This document shows positions 35,364 to 44,837 of a stretch of DNA of 64,000 nucleotides, piece by piece; position 1 is the first letter of the stretch, and each line of letters opens with the position of its first letter. The notes beneath the pieces are model-generated. The model was not told the DNA's origin, did no database searches, and was given only the letters and a program-made list of their open reading frames with translations. The position numbers were made by a program, and so were the translations under genes. Origin of the DNA: Companilactobacillus musae (GTDB taxonomy: Bacteria > Bacillota > Bacilli > Lactobacillales > Lactobacillaceae); NCBI RefSeq assembly GCF_003967595.1, contig NZ_BIFW01000004.1, positions 167,599 through 231,598 of the forward strand, read 5' to 3'.

Positions 35364-35775
35364 CCCAATTCATCTGAACTTTATAAATATAAGTGTGTTT
35401 CGTTAACGTTGATTTGAATTTAATCGTTACTGGTGGTGCTTCACCTGAAGACGATATTCGATACGTTCTTTTAAAATTTTCCGAAACACTTAAAGTCTTA
35501 GGTAAATTGCGGCTTCTAATTTGAGCTTTATTGGTCCCCACATCCGAATTAAAAGTAATTTTATTATTCTCGAATCTAACTAGTACCGCACGCTTATTCA
35601 AATAACAATAATTCAACATACTTTTAAAAGTATCCTTGAACCATTCCAAAGTTTGCTGTTCTTCAACTCTATCTTGATAATTTTTCAAATTATATATTGA
35701 TATTATCAGAAGACTGCATGAGATTCCTAAGGCGATTACCGTTTCTAAAAGCGTAAAAGCTTTTCTAGTTTTCAT
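35338..35775 (-). CDS. comGD: Competence minor prepilin ComGD
   Basis: A protein of 145 residues. The prepilin signal KTRKAFTLLETVIALGIS has Ala before the cleaved Phe and the conserved Glu at +5. The rest is a GspH-like minor pilin domain with alternating strands (AVLVRFENNKITFNSD). It starts inside the end of comGC, 11 bases of overlap. Confidence 0.8.
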   Translation of the reverse strand: MKTRKAFTLLETVIALGISCSLLIISIYNLKNYQDRVEEQQTLEWFKDTFKSMLNYCYLNKRAVLVRFENNKITFNSDVGTNKAQIRSRNLPKTLSVSENFKRTYRISSSGEAPPVTIKFKSTLTKHTYIYKVQMNWGEIVEKKT

Positions 35776-36058
35776 TAGTTAATTCTTCTTTAAAATCTTT
35801 AGCCTTTTTCAATTGATTTTCGGTTATATAACCTTCATTTTTTAATTCATCTAAGGTTGGTTTCTTGGCACCATTATCATTTTCATACATCTCTTCTTGC
35901 GTTTTGATAGTTGTCACAAAAGCCTCGTCAGACTTTTTAGTAGCTTTATTTCTTTGATCGGCTAAATTGGGAATCATGATCAATAACAACAGTGAAATAA
36001 TAAATAATACAATCACCATTTCAATTAAGGTAAAAGCTTTTCTAGTTTTTTTCATCAA
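35765..36058 (-). CDS. comGC: Major competence pseudopilin ComGC
   Basis: Ninety-seven residues, typical for ComGC. The signal MKKTRKAFTLIEMVIVLFII carries the prepilin cleavage site (A-F) and Glu+5; the helix continues to PNLADQRNKATKKSDEAF. The short C-terminal domain (LDELKNEGYITENQLKKAK) matches the ComGC pattern. It forms the main fibre of the DNA-uptake pilus. Four-base overlap with comGB. Confidence 0.92.
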   Translation of the reverse strand: MMKKTRKAFTLIEMVIVLFIISLLLLIMIPNLADQRNKATKKSDEAFVTTIKTQEEMYENDNGAKKPTLDELKNEGYITENQLKKAKDFKEELTNEN

Positions 36059-37068
36059 GACATTCCTTTCATCATTCCATAAATTGGTAATAAGACTATT
36101 AAATAAGTCACAATGATCACTATTGCAATCACTCCAAAAAGTATCGGTTGAATTAGATTCAAAACTTTCTTTAATCTTTTTTGTGTTTCTTCAAATTTTA
36201 ATTCTGACATTAGTAACAAATCTTCGGCCAATTGCCTTCCACTTTCTCCTGCTTGCAAGATAACTATTAATTGATCCGGTAAAAAAACTTCTGATTCGAT
36301 CATTTGTAAAAGATTTTTTCCTGAAACCAATCCTTTGATAAATTTTGCCGACAAATGGGATTGAATTGAACCTTTTTGGAAGCGTTTGTTAGATTCACAA
36401 ATATCATATAAATTCATTCCATTAGATAATTGCATTCCAAGTCCTTGTAAGATCAAAAATTGATAGAAACACAAATATATTTTTCCTACGAGGGGTAATT
36501 TCACAAGAGTTATTGCTCTTTGATATTCATGTTTTTGGTGTAATTTCAAAATTAATATAAATATCGCAACGACTAATAATAAGAATATTCCCAGCAATAA
36601 TTTCAAAAACCAATCGATACTTTGTCCACTACCAGTGATTGTCAGCTGTGGCACAATATATGCTTTCATTCCTATAAGCATTGTTAACAAAAAAATCAGA
36701 ATAAAACATGGATAAGCTAATAACTCCTTTAATTTATTTTTTTGTTTGGCCTGGCTTTGTAAAAGTATGCCAGTTTGTTGTAACGCCAAATCAATTTTCC
36801 CATGATCTTGAGCAATCACTAACTGGTTAAAAACTACATCAGGTAACTTTAAATGAACCAATGCTTGTGAAACCATTTTTCCTACTTTTAGATCTTGATG
36901 TATTTTTTCAAAGACTGAATTTTGTTTATCTAGTAAGCGTAAACAATTCATCGATTGACTTAGTGAAAATCCATTTCTTAATAACTTACTTATTATCAAT
37001 AAATAGTCAGCCTGTTGTGTTGAATTAATTTTTTTAACCATATAAATATTCTTGATAGACTTGTGCAT
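36055..37068 (-). CDS. comGB: Competence pilus inner-membrane platform protein ComGB
   Basis: About 330 residues of the GspF/PilC type: two homologous cytosolic helical blocks (LLRNGFSLSQSMNCLRLLD; FKL-free copy near LGMQLSNGMNLYDICESNKR) and three membrane segments (~120-140, ~155-178, ~310-335). It anchors the ATPase ComGA and pseudopilins. Start choice is open between 37068 and an ATG at 37041; both overlap comGA and only a weak AGGT lies before the first. Confidence 0.88.
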   Translation of the reverse strand: MHKSIKNIYMVKKINSTQQADYLLIISKLLRNGFSLSQSMNCLRLLDKQNSVFEKIHQDLKVGKMVSQALVHLKLPDVVFNQLVIAQDHGKIDLALQQTGILLQSQAKQKNKLKELLAYPCFILIFLLTMLIGMKAYIVPQLTITGSGQSIDWFLKLLLGIFLLLVVAIFILILKLHQKHEYQRAITLVKLPLVGKIYLCFYQFLILQGLGMQLSNGMNLYDICESNKRFQKGSIQSHLSAKFIKGLVSGKNLLQMIESEVFLPDQLIVILQAGESGRQLAEDLLLMSELKFEETQKRLKKVLNLIQPILFGVIAIVIIVTYLIVLLPIYGMMKGMS

Positions 37069-38002
37069 TTATTTGACCTGCTTGATATGATTTTTGAATC
37101 ATTTCTTTCCACCCATCATCTACTTTTCCTGATTGAATAAATTCTTTAATTTCTATACTATTCATCGAATCTAAGAACAAAGTTAAATCAGCTGATATCG
37201 GTATTAATCTTTGATAAGAGATGTAATTGACGGCATTGATAATTTCTTCTTTGGCAACACCAAACTGTTGCAATCTTTGAATTACTGAATATTTTGATTT
37301 ACCGTGAATCGTTGTCATAACTGTATAGCCACAAATTGCCGCTTGTATTGCTTGACGAGCAGTCTGGCTATCACGAATCTCACCGATGATCAAAACCTCT
37401 GGCCGATGTCTTAGACTAGTCTTAATCAATTCTTCATAAGTCATCCCTGCCTCTTCATTTACTTGTAACTGTAAAAATTGTTCTTCAACTATTTCAATCG
37501 GATCCTCAATACACATAATCTTCTTATTCCAACTTAATTGACGACCTAACGCATACATCAACGAAGTTTTACCAGATCCCATTGGACCAGAAAAAAGCAT
37601 CATACCTTTTCGCTGTGCCATTGGTAATAATTGTTCAATCAAATCCTCATCAATAGGAGCATTTAGTTCTTGTGGATAAATGAGCCGAACTACCATTGAT
37701 TCACGATTTTTAAAATCACCGACTGCCGATATTCGTACAAAGATATTTCTATTTTGATACACAAAATTAAATGAACCTTTCTGAGAACGTCGACGTTCAG
37801 AAACATCTAAACCAGAATTGAATTTCAAATAATTCATAATCATTAATGTTTCATCAATCGTTAAATCTGCCACCGTATAGTTCTGAATTGAATTTTGAGC
37901 TTCCAAATGATAAAAGTTTTCTCGTGGCAAAAAATAAATATCAGATATCTTATTCGTACATGCTTCCGTTAAAAGATTGTTGACCATCGTTTCTGCAGTC
38001 AT
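37034..38002 (-). CDS. comGA: Competence pilus assembly ATPase ComGA
   Basis: A protein of 322 residues of the GspE/PilB-type secretion ATPase family. Walker A is FSGPMGSGKTSLMYAL (~128-143), the Asp box IMCIEDPIEIVEE, Walker B SLRHRPEVLIIGEIRDSQTA and the His box IHGKSKYSVIQRL. It powers pseudopilus assembly for DNA uptake. A strong AAAGGAGG precedes ATG 38002; it is the first gene of the comGA-GG operon. Confidence 0.94.
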   Translation of the reverse strand: MTAETMVNNLLTEACTNKISDIYFLPRENFYHLEAQNSIQNYTVADLTIDETLMIMNYLKFNSGLDVSERRRSQKGSFNFVYQNRNIFVRISAVGDFKNRESMVVRLIYPQELNAPIDEDLIEQLLPMAQRKGMMLFSGPMGSGKTSLMYALGRQLSWNKKIMCIEDPIEIVEEQFLQLQVNEEAGMTYEELIKTSLRHRPEVLIIGEIRDSQTARQAIQAAICGYTVMTTIHGKSKYSVIQRLQQFGVAKEEIINAVNYISYQRLIPISADLTLFLDSMNSIEIKEFIQSGKVDDGWKEMIQKSYQAGQINAQVYQEYLYG

Positions 38003-38032
38003 ATTACAACCTCCTTTCAGAAAAAATTACGC

Positions 38033-38069
38033 AAAAAAAGACCGCAAACTTAATTGTTTACGGTCTTTA
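38033..38069 (-). terminator. Terminator between yebC and comGA
   Basis: AAGACCG...CGGTCTT hairpin with a T7 run on the minus strand; it separates the com operon from yebC, so readthrough into comGA is limited. Confidence 0.75.
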
Positions 38070-38078
38070 AAATTTGAA

Positions 38079-38813
38079 CTATTCGTCGTCTTCATCTGCA
38101 GCAGCAGTGTAAACTTCTGAAACATCTTCATCATCTTCCAATTGGTCGATCATGTGTTCGAATTGTTCTTTCTTTTCTTCTGGAACTGGAGTTGTATTTT
38201 GTGGGATCATTGTTAATTCTGAATCAGCTAATTCATAGCCTTTTTCAATCAATCCATCACGAACTGCAGCAAATTCCTTTGCTTCTGTATAAATTTCATA
38301 AGCATCATCTGATGTTTGTAGATCATCTGCACCAAGGTCCATGATGTCCATCAAAACTGTATCTTCATCTTGAGTGTTCTTTGTACGATCAAGAACGATA
38401 TAGCCTTTACGATCAAACATATAAGAAACTGAACCACTTGAACCCATACTTCCTCCGTTACGAGTAAATGCAACACGTACGGCAGAAGCAGTTCTGTTTT
38501 TGTTATCTGTTAAAGTTTTAACTAAAACTGCAACTCCACCTGGAGCATAGCCTTCGTATGTAACTTCATCATAATGTTCTTCACTGCCACCCTCAGCTTT
38601 TTTAAGGGCACGTTTGATGTTGTCCTTTGGCATATTGGCTGCACGAGCTTTATCTACTATTAAACGAAGGGCAGCATTATCGTTAGGATCGGCACCACCC
38701 GATTTAGCTGCCATGAATAACTCACGAGACAGCTTTTGGAAGATTTTACCACGTTTTGCATCTTGGGCACCTTTTCTACCTTGGATGTTATGCCATTTTG
38801 AATGTCCTGACAT
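38079..38813 (-). CDS. yebC: YebC/PmpR family translation or transcription factor
   Basis: A protein of 244 residues with the full family pattern: [57 protein letters not shown] and [13 protein letters not shown], with an acidic tail ([19 protein letters not shown]). Known members act as DNA-binding regulators or as TACO1-like factors that ease translation of difficult proline stretches; which applies here is not visible. GAAGG precedes the start. Confidence 0.93.
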   Translation of the reverse strand: MSGHSKWHNIQGRKGAQDAKRGKIFQKLSRELFMAAKSGGADPNDNAALRLIVDKARAANMPKDNIKRALKKAEGGSEEHYDEVTYEGYAPGGVAVLVKTLTDNKNRTASAVRVAFTRNGGSMGSSGSVSYMFDRKGYIVLDRTKNTQDEDTVLMDIMDLGADDLQTSDDAYEIYTEAKEFAAVRDGLIEKGYELADSELTMIPQNTTPVPEEKKEQFEHMIDQLEDDEDVSEVYTAAADEDDE

Positions 38814-38920
38814 TTCTGTTTCCTTCTTTCATGATTATTGTAAACCGCATATAATTTTATCAAAGTAACTCCGTTATTTCAATGTTTGTAGCGTAAATAA
38901 CCATGGAAAAGTGATATTTA

Positions 38921-41900
38921 TTACCCTTGATGACGAACCTTTTTGATATCGATTACACCCAGCGTCAAAATACCGATTACAGCACCCAAAATTTTCATTA
39001 AACTACCACTGTCATTTCCTGTTTGAGGGAATGTTGTTACCCCTGATTTTTGAGAACTTGGATCGTATCCATTAATGTATGAAGTACGTTTAGGTTCTAC
39101 CAAAGTACCTGGTTCATTTCCACTGATGTTAGGGACATAATAAATATCACCAGACATAATGATAGTTTCCTGATTCTTAGGATCAAGTGGGTCTGTTGGA
39201 TCTGTTGGATCTGTTGGATCTGTTGGATCTGTTGGATCTGTTGGATCTGTTGGATGAGTACCAGTTCCACCACTATTTTCTTTTTCTAAAACATTTAACT
39301 TAACTGTTTTTTCTTGACCGTCACTGGTACTCAACTTAACATCATAACTTCCAACAGTTGTTAATTTAGCATGGCTTAAATCAACTGTAACTGTTTCTGG
39401 TTGACCATTTTCATCTGTCGCACTAGCATTGAAATTTTCTGCTGTTGGCTCTGGATCACCGATATGCATTGTATAATCATTGCCATTAATTGATTTTTGA
39501 GAAGCTGTTATATGAAGAACCCCTGCTTTAACTGTAATATCATAATTGGGATTTTCTCCAGGTTCTACCGTTATTGAATAATCACCAACGTTTTCTCCTG
39601 GCACTCTTTCCAATTTATAATTAATACTTTCACCATTTACAGTACCCTCAACTTTAGCTGTTAAAGTCGGATCATTAGTCCCGGCAACTTTCGAGACACT
39701 ATCGGGTGTAATTGTAACTTGAGCTGGTGTAATCACAAAAGCATTCTTATTTGCATTAAATTGCCAATCATACAGTTTACTTCTATCAAGAGCTTGAATA
39801 TTTTCTTTTCCTTGAGAAGTCAATTCAACTGTGTAAGAACCAGCATTTTTGGCATCCTCGTCTAACTCAAGGTCGCCATCTTTGAGATTATAAATAGTTC
39901 CATCTGAAAGTGTCACTTTATAATTTTCATTATTAAGTGATTGGGAATTACCATTATATGTTACTGATTGATTCCCGGTAATATCCACAGTACCAGAACG
40001 AAGATAAACCATTACATCAGCGGTATTCTGTTCACTTCCATAACTATAAGTGACTTTATAGGTTCCAGCTTGAGTAGTATCAACTGATTCAACTGCTTTA
40101 TTATTTGGATCAACTATTGAAACACTGATTTGATCTAATGACAAAGTCGTACCATCAGGTTTTTCAGCACTATCAAAGTTATCACTAGGATTCCAAGTAC
40201 TACCAGCTGGTATCTTAGTATCAAATACTTTGATACTTGGATCATCCAAGACAACCTCATACGTACCACTATATCCATTATCAGAACTTGTAGAACCTGT
40301 TGGAACTAAGGTCCAGTTGAAATTAAAACTAGTCGTTTTAGCTGGAATTTCAAATTTTCCAGTATTTTTATCATAAGTAACATCATTGGTTAAATCACTT
40401 ATATCAATATCATTTTGTGTGACTCCGCCGATATTAACATTAAAGTAATCAGAAATATCATTAGATTTAGAATCTGTAAATATATGTGCAAACTGATTGA
40501 TAGCCGCATTAATATTATAATTTCCTATATCTTTCAAACTGGCATTTGGGGCTAATACAGTTGTAATTTGATTTGAAGAAAATGCATCTGTACCAATAGA
40601 AATATTACTAGCATCGGTAGCTACCCCTGTTAAATGGTTGCTCAAAAATGCATTTTTTCCAATTGATGTTACGGAACTAGGAATTGATAATGTCCCACCC
40701 AATGAATTGTAGTCAAAAGCTGAATCACCAATTGTTTGTAAGTTATTGCCTAATTTAAGTTGGGTTAAATGATTTCCAGAAAACGCCTCATCACCAATAG
40801 TTGTTACACTATCCGGAATACTCAAATTACCAGTCAATTCAGTATACTCAAAAGCACCGCTACCAATGGTTTTTAAACTCGTAGCATTAGTCAAATCAAT
40901 ATTATTCAATGCTTGATCATAAGTGAATGCCTGATGACCTATTGAAACAAGACTAGGACCAAATTTTATATTTTGTAAGCTAGTATTGGATAAAAAGGCC
41001 TGATCGCCGATTGTTTGTAAACTGTCAGGTAATAGAACATCCGTAATTTTATTATCATAAATAAAAGCACTATTACCAATGTTTGTTAATGATGTTGATT
41101 TAGACATATCAACAGTTTTTAAACTACCATTTGAAACAAATGCTAAATCACCAATTGTTTTTAAACTAGCTGGCATCGTTATACTCTCTACCGCATTATT
41201 ATAACCAAATGCATTGTCACCAATACTTGTTACTGAATCTGGAAGTTTGATTTCTGCAATTTGATCACTAGTAAAAGCAGTATCGCCAATTGTTTGTAAA
41301 GTTTTATTATCAGTAAAGTCAACTGTTTTAAGATTGTCATTATATTCAAAGGCACCTTCACCAATGCTAGTAAGTCCATTTCCAATAGTGACACTAGTTA
41401 AGTTTTTGTTATTAAAAAAGGCATTATTACCAATACTAGTAAGTCCATTTCCAATAGTGACACTAGTTAAGTTTTTGTTATTAAAAAAGGCATTATCACC
41501 AATACTTATAACGTTATAATCAGTCGATTGGTTTGTACTATTGTCTGTAACGGTAATTTGTGAAGGAATTGTAATATCAGTATCAGTTAAACCACTATTT
41601 GTACCAGTTAACGTAGCATTACCTTCATTGTCAGTACTCCAATTGAAATTACTAGTGTTTTTATTACCATCGGGAGAAGTAACTTTATACTTACTTGTAT
41701 CAACAGGGGTCAATGTCGATGTTGCGGTATCGATCTTTACATTGTCAGGAGTGGTCGTCAATGATGTTGGTAAAATTGCTGTCGTTTCAGTTTCTGGATT
41801 TGCAGCTGTCACTTTCTCAGTTGTTGCGGCGGCAAGTGTAGTCGCATTTTTGGATGAATCAGTTAAATCGTTTGTTTCTTTCTCTTCAATCGCTTTACTA

Positions 41901-42406
41901 GGATCAGTATTTTTTGCTGCGGAAGTAGTTTCTTGTGTAGTTGTAGATTCCAAGGGACTTTCTGTTGGCGTGTTTTCAGAATTAGTAGCAGGAGTTGTCG
42001 TCAATGATGTTGCTGTAGAAGATATTGCATTAGTTGATGAAGCCTCTGTTGACCCCTTTACTATTTCTGTAGAAACTTGCGTTGTGTTTTTTAAAGCATC
42101 ATTGCTGTCAGTTGATGCTGTTTGATTATCGGTGGTATTAGTTGTACTAGATGATTCAACTGGGTTGGTTGAACCATTAGAATTTGAATTAGCTGTTTTC
42201 AATGAACTAGGTGCAGTTGATGTTGTAGTTTTAGAACTTGTAGTTTCTTCTTTTGCCGAACTTGTTGAAGATGTTACAGATGTATTAGTTGTATCTGCGT
42301 GTACAGTTACCTGATGTCCTAGAGAACCTCCTAGGCCCAAGGTCATTGCTGCACCAGCGGCAATTAATAATTCTTTTCTATCAATTGTTAACTTCTTATT
42401 TGTCAT
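38921..42406 (-). CDS. Large BspA-type LRR surface protein with LPXTG-like anchor
   Basis: A protein of about 1161 residues. A secretion signal (RKELLIAAGAAMTLGLGG) is followed by a ~190-residue Ser/Thr-rich stalk and about 14 BspA-type leucine-rich repeats of ~23 residues (pattern SIGDNAFFNNKNLTSVTIG). Then come a group-3-like Ig domain (PSIKVFDTKIPAGSTWNP), MBG-type repeats (VTYNGNSQSLNNENYKV; VTITPDSVSKVAGTNDPTL), a PTD repeat spacer and a sortase signal TTFPQTGND with hydrophobic tail and basic end (KKVRHQG). F replaces L in the motif. It should be covalently wall-anchored and probably mediates adhesion. ATG 42406 has AGGA upstream. Confidence 0.88.
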   Translation of the reverse strand: MTNKKLTIDRKELLIAAGAAMTLGLGGSLGHQVTVHADTTNTSVTSSTSSAKEETTSSKTTTSTAPSSLKTANSNSNGSTNPVESSSTTNTTDNQTASTDSNDALKNTTQVSTEIVKGSTEASSTNAISSTATSLTTTPATNSENTPTESPLESTTTQETTSAAKNTDPSKAIEEKETNDLTDSSKNATTLAAATTEKVTAANPETETTAILPTSLTTTPDNVKIDTATSTLTPVDTSKYKVTSPDGNKNTSNFNWSTDNEGNATLTGTNSGLTDTDITIPSQITVTDNSTNQSTDYNVISIGDNAFFNNKNLTSVTIGNGLTSIGNNAFFNNKNLTSVTIGNGLTSIGEGAFEYNDNLKTVDFTDNKTLQTIGDTAFTSDQIAEIKLPDSVTSIGDNAFGYNNAVESITMPASLKTIGDLAFVSNGSLKTVDMSKSTSLTNIGNSAFIYDNKITDVLLPDSLQTIGDQAFLSNTSLQNIKFGPSLVSIGHQAFTYDQALNNIDLTNATSLKTIGSGAFEYTELTGNLSIPDSVTTIGDEAFSGNHLTQLKLGNNLQTIGDSAFDYNSLGGTLSIPSSVTSIGKNAFLSNHLTGVATDASNISIGTDAFSSNQITTVLAPNASLKDIGNYNINAAINQFAHIFTDSKSNDISDYFNVNIGGVTQNDIDISDLTNDVTYDKNTGKFEIPAKTTSFNFNWTLVPTGSTSSDNGYSGTYEVVLDDPSIKVFDTKIPAGSTWNPSDNFDSAEKPDGTTLSLDQISVSIVDPNNKAVESVDTTQAGTYKVTYSYGSEQNTADVMVYLRSGTVDITGNQSVTYNGNSQSLNNENYKVTLSDGTIYNLKDGDLELDEDAKNAGSYTVELTSQGKENIQALDRSKLYDWQFNANKNAFVITPAQVTITPDSVSKVAGTNDPTLTAKVEGTVNGESINYKLERVPGENVGDYSITVEPGENPNYDITVKAGVLHITASQKSINGNDYTMHIGDPEPTAENFNASATDENGQPETVTVDLSHAKLTTVGSYDVKLSTSDGQEKTVKLNVLEKENSGGTGTHPTDPTDPTDPTDPTDPTDPTDPLDPKNQETIIMSGDIYYVPNISGNEPGTLVEPKRTSYINGYDPSSQKSGVTTFPQTGNDSGSLMKILGAVIGILTLGVIDIKKVRHQG
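39187..39254. repeat. Nine-base tandem repeat coding Pro-Thr-Asp
   Basis: Seven near-identical units (GGATCTGTT on the plus strand) encode the PTD spacer of the LRR protein. Length changes by slippage are likely between strains. Confidence 0.85.
41361..41498. repeat. 69-bp in-frame tandem duplication in LRR region
   Basis: Two copies of a 69-base unit, almost identical at DNA level, encode two copies of a 23-residue leucine-rich repeat (NNAFFNNKNLTSVTIGNGLT). Other repeats of the array have diverged, so this copy is recent. Confidence 0.85.
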
Positions 42407-42568
42407 ATTAATAAACCGTCCTTGCTGGGATGAAATCAAAATCATAAATTTGTCTAAACATCTCAAATCATATAATACAACTTTTGTTATAAGTATCTAC
42501 ATTTTTGCTTTTAGACAATTTATGAACATGATTAATAATTAAAAAACCATGAATGAAATAATATACCA

Positions 42569-42598
42569 AAAAAGCCGACCATTTAGGTCGGCTTTTAT
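42569..42598 (-). terminator. Terminator of the permease/VanZ unit
   Basis: AAAAGCCGACC/GGTCGGCTTTT perfect hairpin with T-run on the minus strand. Confidence 0.85.
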
Positions 42599-42639
42599 AA
42601 ATAGAATTATAATAATTTGAATCAAAACTTATTTTTTAA

Positions 42640-43170
42640 TTAAAATCTGTTGGATTCTTTACGTTTTAAAGTAAAATATAAAATCAACATTACAACTAAA
42701 GCTCCCGTTAATGCTCCAAAACTATCTAATATAACATCAACTACCGACGGAGTTCTGCCACCAGTCAATCCTTGATGAAATTCATCAAAAGCAGCTAATC
42801 CAGTGGCCGCAAACCACGGAATAATAATCTGTAAGAAATGGTTATTTTTAAAATACGTATAGAGTGCTAAGCACAAGAACACTCCAAGAATCAAATAAGT
42901 TCCAAAATGTGCGCCCTTTCTAATTAGAAATTCTACAAAATGATAATAACCATCATTTTCAACTGATTGATATTTACCACCATAATTGAATCCCATTCTA
43001 TCAAAGAATCCATATAAAGGCTTATTTTTGAAATATCTTTCCATAAAGGGAACCGAAGTTTGTTGTTTATAGGTCATTGAGGAGCTATAAAATAAAATCA
43101 ATTCAATAAGAACTACTCCACCCCAATACCATCTTTCTAACTTTTTTAATCTATCCATTATATTCTTCAT
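42640..43170 (-). CDS. VanZ family membrane protein
   Basis: A protein of 176 residues with four to five membrane segments. VanZ-like motifs are KGAHFGTYLILGVFLCLALY and AAFDEFHQGLTGGRTPSVVD followed by DSFGALTGAL. VanZ-like proteins can raise glycopeptide tolerance, but most members have no shown function. It overlaps the end of the permease gene by 20 bases (an ATG at 43158 is another possible start), indicating cotranscription. Confidence 0.85.
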   Translation of the reverse strand: MKNIMDRLKKLERWYWGGVVLIELILFYSSSMTYKQQTSVPFMERYFKNKPLYGFFDRMGFNYGGKYQSVENDGYYHFVEFLIRKGAHFGTYLILGVFLCLALYTYFKNNHFLQIIIPWFAATGLAAFDEFHQGLTGGRTPSVVDVILDSFGALTGALVVMLILYFTLKRKESNRF

Positions 43171-44755
43171 CCCAGTTTACCGTGGAATTTAATTTTTTAG
43201 CATCATCAAAATAACCTGAATAATATGATGAATTAATAGCCCAATAATACATGATTGTCGAGAAAACAACTATTACAACAAAATCCAATGGATATTGAAC
43301 CAAATTCAAGCCACCAAAATCATTACTACCGATCCATGAAATAATTGATAAACCAATCAAATGCACAATCAACCATAAACTAGCATAGAATTTTTGCTTG
43401 AATTCTTTAAAACCACGTCGAAAATCATATATAAAGTATACTGGCAATCCTATGATAATAATTACAATAACCTCAACAGTCGTTGGAAACATAGACCAAT
43501 AAATTGCCAAACTGATCAGATCAAATACCACAGGTGCTAAAAATTTCATTCCTCTAATTTTTGTAGGACGTTTAAATTCAGGTCCCATCTTTCGCAAACT
43601 TCCTGCCACCACTGGTCCCGATAATAATGAGATCAACGTTGACGCCGCTACTACTCGTGACAACAAGGCCCAATTTTTAAACAAAAGAATCAAAATAACA
43701 CTTACAAAGAAATCAACCATCAAAGCAATTCTTGGCGTATTGTAAGAATTATTAGTATTACTCAAGAACTTAGGTAAATGTTTGTTCTTAGGCATTGATG
43801 ACAATGATTTACTTGCAGACGCTGAAAAAGCTATTCCACTACCAATTGGTGAAATAAAAGCCGTAAAGTAGATCAATGTTGATAGCCAATAAATATTTAA
43901 TAAAATCGCTAAATCAGCAAAGGGTGAATTAAAGTTAATCTGTGACCAACCACCACTAATAATTGATTTTGGCACAGCACCAATAAAGACAATTTGTAGA
44001 GCAATATAAATCACTGCACTTATTAGTAAAGAAAAGATAATTCCTCGCCGTATATTAACTGCAGGCTTTAAAATATCATTTCCTAAATTAATTACTGTCT
44101 GAAAGGCAACATAAGAATAAATAATTCCCGCACTACCAATTGCCACAAAAATGGAAGAAGTTCCATTAGGCATAAACTGATGTAGGTTATGACCCATATT
44201 ACTTAAATCAAAATGTGCTGTTATTAAAATCAGCATCGTAATTATCGGTACAACAATTTTAAAAACTGAAATCAAATTATTAAATTTAGCCATAATCGTA
44301 ACTGACCAATAATTTATCAATGTAAAAATCAAAATCAAAACTGTTGCCATCAAAATACCATTAAATGACAACTGACCGTTTTTCATAAAAGTATGTGTCC
44401 ACTGTGACCATTTCCAAGGCCAAGTACTCATATACTGAGTTGATGCCACTGCTTCAATCGGTAAAATTGCTAAAAGCGATAACCAATTAGCCCACGAGAA
44501 AATATGTCCCAAAAGCGAACCATGAGTATACATCGTAAAACGACTCATCGCTCCATCCTCGGGAAACATCGTTCCTATTTCTACATAAACCATTGCAATC
44601 ATCGCTACTAAAATTGCCCCCAAGATCCATGCCAAAATTGCAGCCGGACCAGCTATCTTGGCCGCCTGACTAGAGCCAAACATCCACCCAGAACCAATAA
44701 TGGCACTGAGACCAAACATAACTGTTGAGAACAAATTCAATTTTTTATCCCTCAT
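43151..44755 (-). CDS. APC superfamily amino acid permease
   Basis: A protein of 534 residues with about 12-14 membrane segments. The APC start is typical (LFSTVMFGLSAIIGSGWMFG with the GSGW substrate loop), followed by SFAND-like GAMSRFTMYTHG and the SIFVAIGSAGIIYSYVAFQ segment. Length and pattern recall YveA-type aspartate or acidic amino acid:proton symporters, but the substrate cannot be fixed. It forms a unit with the overlapping VanZ gene and is preceded by the glmS terminator. Confidence 0.8.
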   Translation of the reverse strand: MRDKKLNLFSTVMFGLSAIIGSGWMFGSSQAAKIAGPAAILAWILGAILVAMIAMVYVEIGTMFPEDGAMSRFTMYTHGSLLGHIFSWANWLSLLAILPIEAVASTQYMSTWPWKWSQWTHTFMKNGQLSFNGILMATVLILIFTLINYWSVTIMAKFNNLISVFKIVVPIITMLILITAHFDLSNMGHNLHQFMPNGTSSIFVAIGSAGIIYSYVAFQTVINLGNDILKPAVNIRRGIIFSLLISAVIYIALQIVFIGAVPKSIISGGWSQINFNSPFADLAILLNIYWLSTLIYFTAFISPIGSGIAFSASASKSLSSMPKNKHLPKFLSNTNNSYNTPRIALMVDFFVSVILILLFKNWALLSRVVAASTLISLLSGPVVAGSLRKMGPEFKRPTKIRGMKFLAPVVFDLISLAIYWSMFPTTVEVIVIIIIGLPVYFIYDFRRGFKEFKQKFYASLWLIVHLIGLSIISWIGSNDFGGLNLVQYPLDFVVIVVFSTIMYYWAINSSYYSGYFDDAKKLNSTVNWDEEYNG

Positions 44756-44783
44756 AAAACCACCAATCTATTTTTTTTAATAT

Positions 44784-44813
44784 AAAAAATAGCCTCTATA
44801 ATAGAGGCTATTA
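44784..44813 (-). terminator. Terminator after glmS
   Basis: AATAGCCTCTAT/ATAGAGGCTATT hairpin with a T-run on the minus strand. Confidence 0.85.
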
Positions 44814-44837
44814 GTTAATATACTATCCTAAATTAGG

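Noticed and set aside
39187..39254. CRISPR-like appearance of short repeats
   Set aside because: The units are nine bases with no spacers and encode a PTD linker within a coding sequence.
41541..42314. Long Val-rich plus-strand frames opposite the LRR protein start
   Set aside because: They mirror the Ser/Thr-rich codons of the real gene on the other strand; no start signal.
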